Shown piece after piece: positions 54,691 through 64,000 of a DNA stretch of 64,000 nt (its first letter is position 1; each line of letters begins with the position of its first letter). Below the pieces are notes generated by a model, which was given only the letters and a program-made list of their open reading frames with translations, did not search any database and was not told the DNA's origin. Origin of the DNA: Anniella stebbinsi (taxonomy: Eukaryota; Chordata; Lepidosauria; Squamata; Anniellidae); contig JARDYH010000006.1 of assembly GCA_029215795.1 (NCBI GenBank), positions 28,287,501 to 28,351,500 on the forward strand. The letters run 5' to 3'. The position numbers and the translations under genes were made by a program.

Positions 54691-57084
54691 TCAAAGGCGC
54701 CGTTTTGATGTCTGGTCCTGGCGGCGCGTTCTGGTGTATCTGTTGTTTGGTTTCTTTGACTGAAAGGAAGATTGTGACTGTTGCGTCTGGAATCGCTGGG
54801 TGCATTCCTGTTGCCGTCTAGGCTGATATTGGAAGGATCGGTACCAACGGCGTGGACGGGACTGCTGCTGCATTTGTTGTTGCGCAGGTGCGCTCATCTT
54901 ACGCGCCGTTACCTTCGACTTATGTATCACGTCCATCGTATTATCTGTAGACGAATGGAAAAGGCCCTTACCGTCAAACGGGAGATCTTCTATACGGGCC
55001 TTTGTCTCGGTCGGAAGCGTGGACGAACGCAGCCACGCATGTCGGCGCAAGGCGACTGCACCTGCCATAGCCTTGGCCGCGCAATCAGTCTGGTGGTTGG
55101 CAGTTGTTAATTGCTGCCTAGACAATCTGGTTGCCTCCGCCTGGAACACTCGGGCTAGCTCGCGCTGGTCGTCCGGGAGGTAATCCGTCAATGTAGAAAT
55201 TTTCTCCCAGAGGAAGAGCTGGTATCTCGCCATGGTTGCCTGATAATTCGCCACCTTGAACCCCAACGTTGCGGACGAGTAAACCCGGCGCCCAAATGCG
55301 TCCAATTTCCTGCCCTCTTTGTCGACGGGGGTGGAATGGTTCTTAGATGAGCGTCCTATCGACGACTCTACAATGATGGAATTTGGCTGTGGGTGGTTAC
55401 TCAAAAACGGAGCTTCAACTTCTTTGACTTTGTATAACGTGTCCAACCGCTTTGATGTAGCGCCCACTGTGGATGGATTTTCCCATGCGCTTTTCAAGGT
55501 CTTTAGAAGTGTCGGGACTAACGGCAGGGTGAGTTGAGGTGCTGGTTCTGAGTACATGACATCATAGATTTTATCGTTCAAGTCCTCCTGTGGCTGATCG
55601 ATATCCAGGCCAAGAGATTGTGCCATCCTCTGCATTTGGTCTGAAAACGACCCTAATTCCAACGAAGGAGATGGTCTGTCCGTGGACGCAACGCCTTCAG
55701 GCGGTGACGGAACTGATGGAGCTTGAGACCTAATGGAAGAGGTGTCTGACTCATAATCATCACCGGAGGTCGGTGAGAGCGGCCTTTGCACAACCGTCGT
55801 CGGTGCTTGCAAAGGTGCTTGTTGCTGTGTTCTCTGTGACGCCGACCGTCCTATCCTCTTCCCTGTATAGGGATCAAAGAGGTAGCGTGGGGCAGTGCGA
55901 TGCCGGGATCTACTCCTGGACCTATCTGAATACGAATCCCAGCGTCGGGACCGTGACTGAGATCGGGAACGAGTCCGAGACCGAGAGCGATACGTAGCCT
56001 TTGATGATCTCGACACCGGGGATGCTACGATATCGATCAGTAATGGATCCACATTCTCCTGAATGTCGGCGTCGTGCTCCACAGATATGTCCGACTGGAT
56101 AATATCCATGAACTCCACGTCCGAGGAGCCGAGTTCCAAGTCTGCTGACTGTACTACCATTGGGGAGGGGGAGAGATGCAGCTCTGTGAACCAACGAAGT
56201 GGAGCGTTGCGATGGAATAGGCGACGACGCCGGACGAGCAGGTGTCGGTGTCAAATGCCTTCTCAATGGTATCGAAGGTTGTCGCGTCGGTATCGACAGC
56301 GTAGAGATTGTCTTCGCTGGGTCCCGTTGCCTCGGTACCGACGAGGTCGTCTCCGCTGGGTCCCGTTGTTTCGGTGTCGACGAGGTCGACTTCCGGCTCG
56401 ATGTCGAAGCAGGCTTCAGTGGATGCTTCTTCGACGTCGAAGATTTTCTCGATACCGACAGTTCTGCTGATGTCGAAGGGCGTTTAGACGCCGAATGATG
56501 TTCCACAGCCGACGTCGATGGTCGCTTCGGAGTCGAGCGTTCCTCCCTCGGTACGGAATGCTTTGTCGAAGTTGGCAAGGTTTCCGGTCTCACCGTTGAG
56601 TGCGCCGACACCGAGGGTTGCTTCGGGGTCGATGCCGAAGGCTTCTGCTTTGCCGACTTATTCTTACTTTTGCCTGACTTTTTCGATGTCGTTGTCACCT
56701 TCTTGGATGGCTTCAGCAAAAGACGCGGCAAGGGGGCCTCAACTGCTTCCCCAACAGGGGGTGAGCTGGGCGATGCCGGTGGAGAGCGATTTTGAGGCGT
56801 CCGCCTACGCTCACCGGAGTTCGACCTTTCTGTATCCGACTCCAAGGGATGCGGTGATCGAGAAAGTTGCCGCGGGCGGTCAACCGCGGATAGGGCCTTA
56901 CTCCATAACTACGGAGCCTGTCCGCCCTATTACGCCTAGTTTGGCGGGAAAAGGTCATGCAATGCGGGCAGGAGTCCACGACGTGCCCTTCCCCCAAACA
57001 TACAAGGCATAACGAATGTCCATCTGTAAGAGTCAATTTTGCTCTACAGCGAGAACAGTGTTTAAACAGCGCTGCTTGCGCCAT
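54691..57084 (-). pseudogene. gag: DIRS gag-like protein gene, interrupted by two frame changes
   Basis: The start is the ATG at 57084, in a strong initiation context (ACCATGG). The first segment has Cys/His pairs at residues C10, C13, H23, C26, C29, H34, C39 and C42, which could bind zinc. Near 56905-56925 the plausible reading moves to another frame; this runs to about 56165 and is rich in Ser, Thr, Pro and Lys with a short internal duplication around RQRDPA. At the C-rich run at 56161-56171 the reading returns to the first frame and stays open to the stop at 54691. The last part has an Arg/Ser-dipeptide tract (about 55930-56000) and then a helical region (around the WEKIST and TDCAAKAMAGAVALRR stretches) that resembles the capsid-like part of vertebrate DIRS gag; this family is known to be related to the mammalian LAP2-alpha-specific exon. 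The role by family is RNA binding and particle assembly. As read, the gene cannot give one continuous protein. Confidence 0.8.
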
Positions 57085-57284
57085 GGTCCCAGAGGACAAC
57101 TATATAAAAATATAATAATTTTTAATTTTTTTTTTATTTTTTTTAAACGGAGCCTAACACTATACTAACTATAAACTAACACTAAGCTAACCTATAAACT
57201 ATCTCTATTTATATTTTTCAGAGTAATACGAACGGAATACGTTCAACGAAGTCTCCCGCGAGGCGATCAGCAAGCAGTCGAAGA
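57085..57284 (-). other. DIRS 5' leader between right ITR and gag
   Basis: About 200 bases of mostly AT-rich DNA with T and A runs lie between the terminal repeat and the gag ATG. No open frame is seen. It probably serves as the untranslated leader of the element RNA; this is inferred from position only. Confidence 0.5.
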
Positions 57285-57440
57285 AGAACTGAGGTAAGGC
57301 GGGACCCGGAGCATGCGCAATGGATGGTGGGGGAGGGGTTCCCGCCAAAAAGCACTAAGCTAGCTAGTGAAGTTTCCCGATTGGGGCTCGGCGCCGGCGC
57401 AGAGCCCATATGTGTGATGCACAGAGACCACGAAGAAGAA
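57285..57440. repeat. DIRS right inverted terminal repeat (5' side in coding sense)
   Basis: It is the inverted partner of the left repeat and ends CACGAAGAAGAA. It lies upstream of gag on the coding strand, so the promoter is expected here or in the AT-rich leader at 57085-57284, but no core promoter motif can be assigned with confidence. Confidence 0.92.
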
Positions 57441-58117
57441 CAGAAGAATTCACACCAATTGCATGAAGGATTGTATTTTGTAAAAGGAACAGATACAGCA
57501 ATTGGGGATTTGCTTATGCTATTTGACATAAGTATAGGCAAATTTAAAATTGCCATGTTCCTAATACTGAGGGTGAGCTAACAAAAATCCAAGCAAAGGG
57601 AGAAAAAAAGACCCAGATGGATTTAAATATCAAAGGTTCCAAATAGTAGGTAATAAAGTAATATAATAATTCCCACTTTTTTTAGATCAGGGTGGGCAAC
57701 AGACACCCCTGCAGGAGTGACCTTTACAGCGCTCTGCAAACAAGTTAAATTTGACCCTTGTAGTGCTCCATAGTGCTATAGGTGCCATTTTTTCCCCACA
57801 CCGCCAAATTTAGTGGCAGGGCAGGGAGGGCAGACTCTCAATTTTTTAAAATAAAAAATAGGAGAATGCAGCCTGCCACAGAATGACTAACATGGGTCTC
57901 TCATGAAACAAAGAACTAAACTCATGAAAAGATTTATACAGCATTTCTGAAAGTCCTTTGTTTTTAAGGGTTGTCACATGCAGCATAATTCCATGCATGT
58001 GTAATCTAAAGTAAGTGACATTGGGTTGAATGGAGGTTACTGCAGCCTTAATCTGGAATATCACAGCCAAATACAACAATCAACTTTTTTATTTTAGAGT
58101 GTCACAGTTTCACAAAC
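57441..58117. other. Unassigned DNA right of the DIRS element
   Basis: It starts CAGAAGAATTC directly after the element. Near 57686 a left end like GATCAGGGTGGGCAACAG marks a decayed hAT-like element. No gene is supported. Confidence 0.4.
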
Positions 58118-58120
58118 TTG

Positions 58121-58708
58121 GAGCCGATCTACACACTAGCTTTGTAACATTTTATAAGGGTTACAAAAACTCTTTGGGCCACATGACACACTCCCTTGAA
58201 CATTGTATACTCGAGGTTTTTTAAAACTTGTTTCAGCTATATACAACGGTTTTTACTTTTAATAAATCATTTTAAGTAAAATAATGTGTCCTTCCTTACC
58301 ATTTGTGATTTGTGGGGGCAATGCTTCGTTTACCAGCACCCAAATGCTTAGCCGTTGATTGTTGGGGAAGAAAGAGGGGCTAAGGAGGAAGTGGGTGAGT
58401 GAACTACAACACCCACAATGCTTAGCCCTATACTCATTGAAAGCTAGGGAATTAATGGGGAACTAAGGAGGAAGTGGGCGAGTGAACTACAGCACCCACA
58501 ATGCCTTGCCCTAAACTCATTGTAAAAATGAAACAGAAAGAGACGGACAGAAGGGTGTGAGACCGCACACACCGCTTTGAAGACTGAAGAATTTTTCTCC
58601 TGTAATGTGAGTACTCCTTAATGTGGCCTAAGACGTTTTGGAACGCACCTATTTGGAATGTTTTAAAATACTATTTAAAATGTTCCAAAGTACTGTGTAG
58701 ATAGGCTC
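58121..58708. mobile_element. Harbinger-like MITE, 588 bp, with internal duplication
   Basis: It begins GAGCCGATCTACACACTAG and ends CTGTGTAGATAGGCTC, near inverses, with TTG and TTA at the flanks. Inside, a block of roughly 80 bp (CTAAGGAGGAAGTGGG...ACACCCACAATGC) occurs twice in tandem at about 58379-58441 and 58464-58527. Confidence 0.65.
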
Positions 58709-59104
58709 TTAGTCTCATGGTCCCATAACCCCTGGTCAAACCTGGGGAAAAGTGGGTGTGGGCTTTTTAAAAGGTTCAGACTAGTTAATAGTCCATGCAG
58801 AAGTACACATAAGAAGAAACAATAAGGGGAAACCCCCGGCCTCTGAGCAAGAGGCAAAGCCTACAATCATATAAGCCTTTACACCCTGGGAGTAAAAATT
58901 GAACATAGCAGGACTCCCACCCTGAACAAACCTGCCTTCCAAACCAATGTTGATCTGGCCCTTGGTGGGACTAACATGCTTTAATCAAGATAGATGTTTT
59001 GCCCATACTTTTGCTTGTAAAGAGAAAGGAAACCTATACATAAGAAGCATGAGAAGGAGATAGGCCACTGTAAAGCTGTGACTTTGGTTAGTCAAAATAA
59101 TCAA
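58709..59104. other. Unassigned DNA
   Basis: No gene or bordered repeat is supported. Confidence 0.35.
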
Positions 59105-59286
59105 AGAACCATTACAGAGAACCATTTTTTAATTATTTGTATTTAAAATGTTTTTAAAGGTTTAAAATATTTTAAAATTGTACGGTGTTTAATTATATTT
59201 TTAATTTTTGTATATCTCTATTTGTTTTAACTGTACATGTTTTAATGTGTAAGCCGCCTTGAGTCCCAGTATTGAGGAAAAGGTGG

Positions 59287-59333
<47 letters not shown>
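59105..59333 (+). mobile_element. LINE 3' end with (AAT)n tail
   Basis: TGTGTAAGCCGCCTTGAGTC and GAAAAGGTGGGAATAATAAT are a typical CR1/L2 3' end. The AAT microsatellite spans 59289-59333. No coding part. Confidence 0.7.
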
Positions 59334-60695
59334 GGATAAAAGAGAAACAGATACAGTGGCTTTAGTGACATACAGGGGACCCAGAAAGGCCTGCGCACAA
59401 AAGGGGCAACTTGGATCATTGTGATTTGGTGGCAGGAGTGTGCCCAAGCTGGAAAATGGTGGGAAATGAAGGATGATAGGTAGAAAGCTTAAGAACTTAA
59501 GGCAGATATTACCATATCTAGACATGCACACGGCGGAGGCAGGGCCGTTCTTCAGGGAGAGAGTTGCTTGGATTAGGATGCCTTCTGCTTCATCAGGGTT
59601 TGACTGATCTGAGCAAGTTGGAAAGAGTATTGTGGCAACTCAAAGACCAACAAGCATATTATGGCATAGGCTTTTGTGAACTACATGAAACACAGCTGAT
59701 GGGTTCCTTTGAGGACTATTCTTACCCTTACAAATTCTAAAACGAAACCTTTTGGGGTGTAAGAAATGAGGTATGATTCCAATTTTAATTGAGGAACAAA
59801 GTGTGCCCCAGGTAGCAGATGTAAGCTTTTTTATTATTATTATCATGAGATGAAAACAAATAGGAATGTGAAGAAGAGGGGAGAAAGGATAGTGTGTGTA
59901 TAAATAAAAGTTCCAGTGAGAAAAATGAGTTATTCCACCCCCCCACCCCCCACCGACCCACCCCACACACTGTTGTAATGTGGAGTGAAGAAAATGGAGA
60001 TGGGTAGTTAACAGTCCTGTGACACATTTAAACACTGTGTTTTTTCCCAAGGGTCAATCAAATCCTTCCTCTTTCTAAGCCCCTTATGATTTTTATTTTC
60101 AGGAGTATGTCAAAATCTTTTGTAGCAAATTAACAAAAGTTTCAACTTTAATTACCCTCCTGTAGAGATGGAACATTTTTGCATGTCATTATCATGATTT
60201 ATCCAGCCATTGGCTAAAATCCTGTTCACTTACTAGACATTAGTCTGTTCTAATGCAAGTTCTTAAATAGCTGGTAATTGACTGTGTAATTAGAATGATC
60301 TTCTGTGACAGGGCTATGTCATTCTGGCTAGAGAAATTATTATCCTAAAATTTCCTTTTGCCTTGAATGGACATTAGAGGGTGCTGTTGCATTTGGTGTG
60401 TCAAGTACCAAGAGCAACACAGTTCTCTTATCTTCACTGTACTGTGCTGCTCACTGGTCTCATAAAGTGTAAAACATGAATTTTTATTATAAAACTGTGA
60501 TTAGTTCAAGATGTGAAAGCTTCTGTTTAGCTAGCAGTGTGATTGTGCAGGCTGTATGAATCCCTGCTCTCTTAACCTTTAGTGATAATGATGGAAAATG
60601 TTAGGCACACCAGTAAGCTCTGTAGGAAAGGCACATTTTGGACAACGTTTGACTAAATATTCAATTATATATTACCGTCAGTGGATCGTGATGTC
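59334..60695. other. Unassigned DNA
   Basis: No gene is supported. The 136-codon minus frame at 59640-60050 has no recognisable domain. A C-rich tract lies near 59937-59962. Confidence 0.35.
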
Positions 60696-60698
60696 CAG

Positions 60699-60829
60699 GA
60701 GCCTATCTACACTATTGCTTTAAAATGCTTTAAAATGGTTTATAACAGTAGTTGGGGCCCAGGACACACTCTATATCAAGTTTTCAAAACGTTTTCAAAG
60801 CGTTATATCCTGTGTGTGTAGATAGGCTC
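60699..60829. mobile_element. PIF/Harbinger-like MITE, 131 bp
   Basis: It begins GAGCCTATCTACACTATTGC and ends GTGTGTAGATAGGCTC, with CAG on both sides (60696-60698, 60830-60832). Confidence 0.78.
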
Positions 60830-62145
60830 CAGGTCCTCAAATTTTGATGTTCAGAAATTATCTCCCAGGTCAGGATGTTGAGCCATCCTGTTTGTTTGTT
60901 TGCCTTTTCCAGTAGTACTTGGCATGATTTACTTTTGTTTGTTTTCTGCAGGTGCTCTCTGATTGTTGCACATAGAAACCTGAATGATTAATCTCTTGGG
61001 AATGGTCAGGTGAGAAATACCCTGCTTCAGTGCTGCAGGATGGACATGATGCCTTAAAGAATCTTCTCCAATTCCATTTTTCTGAATTTTAGAATCTAAA
61101 CTAATAAAAAGTCTTGTAACACTTTAAAAACTAACATGTTAAAGACTAATGTATTACACTATAATATTCCGTGGACTAGAATCCACTTCTTCCATTTTTC
61201 TCCATCAAAACAGAAACCCATATTCCCAGCCTTTATGTTATGACACAGATCCAAGACCTCCTTCTATTGACTTCCTTATCTAGTAGAGCATCTAATCATC
61301 TCCAGCTTTCTTAATATAAAGACTGCCTATTTCTTCTCTGCTTCCTCTGCCTAAGGAGCCTAGCTGAATTTTATATTTTTGAAAATGGAGGATCAAACAT
61401 CTGCCTTACTTCCTCCCAGCAACTCTAGGGGCAGCTCCAGCAACTCCAGGTGAAAGCTGAAACCATCACATCACCTGCTAGAGCCTTATTTGAATGACTG
61501 CAAAGCCAGCCTCCCCGATTCCATCTCAAGATTGTGATAATGACTTTAACATCAAATCAGGGAGGGTTCTTTTCCCTCCTTCTCTCCCTCCTTTTCCCCA
61601 CAACCTACCTGGGAATGCTGGACTTTTTCTGTTTAAACATACATAGGATGTAGGGGGAAGCTCTTTAGATGGTAGCATTGCTTCATTTACTTCAAAATGT
61701 GGTACAGCTGGGGGAGCAGGGCTGCTGTTCATTCTCCTGCGTGGAGCCCTGAACATCTGGACCACTGCTGAGGAGTTCCAGTTCCAAGAAGAATTGGGCC
61801 TCCTCGAAATCTCTCCATGTTTAGATTTTGTTTTGTTTTACTATCTCTAACTGCCTGCCTTGCAGAAAAGTCAATTATGGGGGGGGGGGTGTTGCAGCTA
61901 AGGAGGAAAAGATTAAACTTCCCCTCCCCATATGCTGTGATGCCAACCCAGATTAGGAACTTGTGCTTTATTTTCAGAATAGGAAAAACACATAGGGAAG
62001 GAGTGACATGCTACATCTTTAATGTAACATGAAGTTTGACAGTTACTGGAATGATCTGAGACTTTTGCCTCATACTGTTTGAGGTGTTCGTGCATGTTAT
62101 CCAATTTAAATTGTAGGGCTAAGTGTGATGTTACACTCCATATGA

Positions 62146-62178
<33 letters not shown>

Positions 62179-63260
62179 GCCTTTAAAAATTGTCCCTTCA
62201 AACCTCATTTCATCAGTTTCCCCTCAAAACTAGGAAACTCTCAATAGCAATGAGGCTCTTCTGTAAAATATTGTCTTTAAAAGCCCTACAGTTTTCATAA
62301 AAGTTATTCCTATATTCTGAATTTTATGGACCAATAATAGATGAAATCACTTTTGAGGCAGGAGGATAGCTTTCACTGAGGCATGGGGGGAGGGGGAAAA
62401 GCTACTTCAGAGGCCTAGTTGGTTGAGCTCAAATTCAATGTTTCTCTGGCATTACATCTTCTTTCATTTCATCTTTTCAGCTGCACTTCAGAAAGGCGGC
62501 TGTATTTATATCAGTGCTTCCGTTCCAGATGGGACGTTAATAGATACGCAGATTGCAGACAGACACAAACACAGTTACAGGCTTGCTTCCCTTCACCCTC
62601 TACAGTATCAGTTCTGCTACCTTTTATCACGTTTCTGGTTTTCATTTTTTATTATTATCATTAAGTCAGAAGTGGAACATTATACATCTCTCCTCCAACA
62701 TTCCTTCATTCCACATCCAATGGCTTCTTCCATGCCACTGCACCAGCCTCCTCAGGGGGGGGGGGGTTGCGAACAGGAGGCGAGGCAAAGGAGAGGGGCT
62801 GGAGGGAGGGTTGTTTGTCTCGGGCTTGTTAACATGAGCACACTCTCTCTTGCTCAAATTTGTTTTCTCAGCTGGTGGCAGACTGCACCACTGCCCTAAT
62901 GCCATCAATCCTGTGGAGAATGGCTTCATATGGGAGCCCAAGTCATTTTTAAAACAGAGATGGAGGCAGAAGAAAAAGAGAATTTAATAACAGCTTAGAG
63001 GCTGAATCGCTATATTTGCTTAGTATATTGAAATATGCACTGTGTAAAAACTACGCATTCCACCTGCTGAAACGTTTGTTGGAACAGCTCGCAAGAGGCA
63101 ATAGCTCCTTTGAAAAAATGAAATGAAATGAACATCTCTCTTACTTCGCTAAGTTCTAGTGGTTGGTCTAATCTACCACCCCATAGCCATGTGCCAACAT
63201 GCATGTACTCTTTCCATCATGAGGTTTCCCCCTTCAGTTATGTATTTCCTGAGCCTAGAC
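60830..63260. other. Unassigned DNA
   Basis: No gene is supported. A (GA)n microsatellite lies at 62148-62178. At 62460-62480 a pyrimidine tract ending in TTTTCAG precedes a 158-codon plus frame (62423-62899), but no donor, domain or homology supports an exon. Confidence 0.3.
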
Positions 63261-63263
63261 TGT

Positions 63264-63394
63264 GGCGGGATCTTCACTACTGCTTTAAAAAGGTTTATAA
63301 CAGTAATGACAACTGATGGGGCCCAGGACACACTCCATATAGAGTTTTCAAAACGTTTTCAAAGTGTCATATCCTGCTTGGGGTAGATCTGGCC
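63264..63394. mobile_element. PIF/Harbinger-like MITE, 131 bp
   Basis: It begins GGCGGGATCTTCACTACTGC and ends GGGTAGATCTGGCC, imperfect inverses, with TGT on both sides (63261-63263, 63395-63397). The length and interior (GGGGCCCAGGACACACTC, GTTTTCAAAACGTTTTCAAA) match 60699-60829. Confidence 0.75.
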
Positions 63395-63646
63395 TGTATT
63401 TCTAGAAAATATTTTCCTTACTGGAGCACAATTGTGCTGATCTGCATTACTACATCACATCGTAATGGCATTATAGCATTTGGACAATGCTAATAATAAT
63501 AATAGTAACACCTCCCTGGAAGACATTTCTGTACATCTTTTTTTTGCTTCTTTTACCCACATACAGAATTGAAATTTCTACTGTCAAAAGCAGAAAATAC
63601 AAGGCATTTGCATTTTCTCGCCCACCTCCCCTCACTTTTCACTAAG
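63395..63646. other. Unassigned DNA
   Basis: Nothing beyond a short TAA-type run near 63491-63505. Confidence 0.35.
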
Positions 63647-63783
63647 GCAGCCTTCCCCAACTTGGTACCCTCCAGATATTATGGACTGTTGCTCCCAGCA
63701 TTTATGACAATTGGGCATGCAGGCTGGGGCTGATAGGAGTTGAAGTTCGAAAACATCTGGAGAGTACCAGGTTGGGGGAGGCT
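63647..63783. mobile_element. Palindromic MITE (CAGCCTTCCCCAACTTGGT family)
   Basis: The left arm (GCAGCCTTCCCCAACTTGGT, ACCCTCCAGATATTATGG) and right arm (ACATCTGGAGAGTACCAGGT, TGGGGGAGGCTG) are inverses around GCTCCCAGCATTTATGAC. It is the best-preserved copy of the family at 4590 and 31344. Confidence 0.72.
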
Positions 63784-64000
63784 GTCATGAGGTCTGAGAT
63801 GACCCTCAATGCCCTCAACCAGCCCTCACATCTTGGGGGTTAGAATGAACGGCTTTCTCAGCAGAGGTCTGGCATTACATGGAAGGGTTCTTGACCCCCA
63901 ACATCTCTTTGAAAATAAGCACTTCCCTAAGGAGGAAATACATTTTTACACAATTGAAATCCCTAGTTTCCCTACTACCCTAATATAACGGAGCAACCTT

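Larger units (their letters stand above)
51339..57440 (-). mobile_element. Full-length DIRS-type (tyrosine recombinase) retrotransposon, about 6.1 kb
   Basis: The element runs from an outer edge beginning AAGAAATGCAGG at 51339 to one ending CACGAAGAAGAA at 57440. Three lines of evidence define it. It has inverted terminal repeats (51339-51527 and 57285-57440). It has an internal complementary region at 51635-51727, whose two halves are the reverse complements of the two outer edges. It has minus-strand genes in the order gag, RT/RNase H, tyrosine recombinase. No LTR, integrase, aspartic protease or flanking target duplication is visible, as expected for DIRS elements, which are known to integrate a circular intermediate through a tyrosine recombinase. 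The ITR cores differ at one position in 127, so the copy looks young. RT/RNase H and recombinase are open; gag carries two frame changes, so the copy may need gag from elsewhere. The family call is firm; the exact subfamily is not determined. Confidence 0.95.

Noticed and set aside
62423..62899. Possible exon after a good polypyrimidine tract and TTTTCAG
   Set aside because: The frame shows no known domain and I could not find a fitting donor or neighbouring exon.

Overview
The window reads as intergenic or intronic DNA from a vertebrate, most likely a squamate reptile (lizard or snake). The pointers are tRNA-derived SINEs that look like the Sauria SINE (minus-strand copies near 41.1 kb and around 7.4-9.7 kb), several lineages of CR1/L2/L3-type LINEs with microsatellite tails, many short DNA transposons, and a DIRS-type tyrosine-recombinase retrotransposon. 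I found no exon of a host protein gene, no rRNA or tRNA gene and no CRISPR array that I can support. The species call is inference.

The centrepiece is a full-length DIRS-type retrotransposon at 51339-57440, coding on the minus strand. It has inverted terminal repeats (126 of 127 core positions identical by eye), an internal complementary region that joins the outer edges of both ends, and the gene order gag, reverse transcriptase/RNase H, tyrosine recombinase. The RT/RNase H and recombinase frames are open with all expected catalytic residues. Gag is broken by two compensating frame changes. The recombinase start lies 2 nt past the RT/RNase H stop.

Region by region. 0-13.2 kb: inverted-repeat MITEs, three with clean 8-bp hAT-type target duplications (6461-7109, 7563-9372, 12388-13184); the second carries a very regular 243-bp repeat array made of nested palindromes. 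13.2-21.6 kb: mostly unassigned AT-rich DNA with a Harbinger-type MITE and a second copy of a 320-bp hairpin MITE. 21.6-30.2 kb: LINE remnants with endonuclease and RT fragments, plus MITEs. 30-51 kb: scattered SINEs, LINE 3' ends, a 1.16-kb TA-flanked DNA element nested in a LINE, a small hAT-like element, and a 5'-truncated LINE with its target duplication. 51.3-57.4 kb: the DIRS element. 57.4-64 kb: more MITEs and a LINE tail.

Nothing here forms a host operon or pathway. The only genes that work together are the three of the DIRS element: gag to package RNA, RT/RNase H to copy it, and the recombinase to integrate a circular DNA product. The many other elements are non-autonomous or dead and would have depended on transposases or LINE proteins encoded elsewhere.
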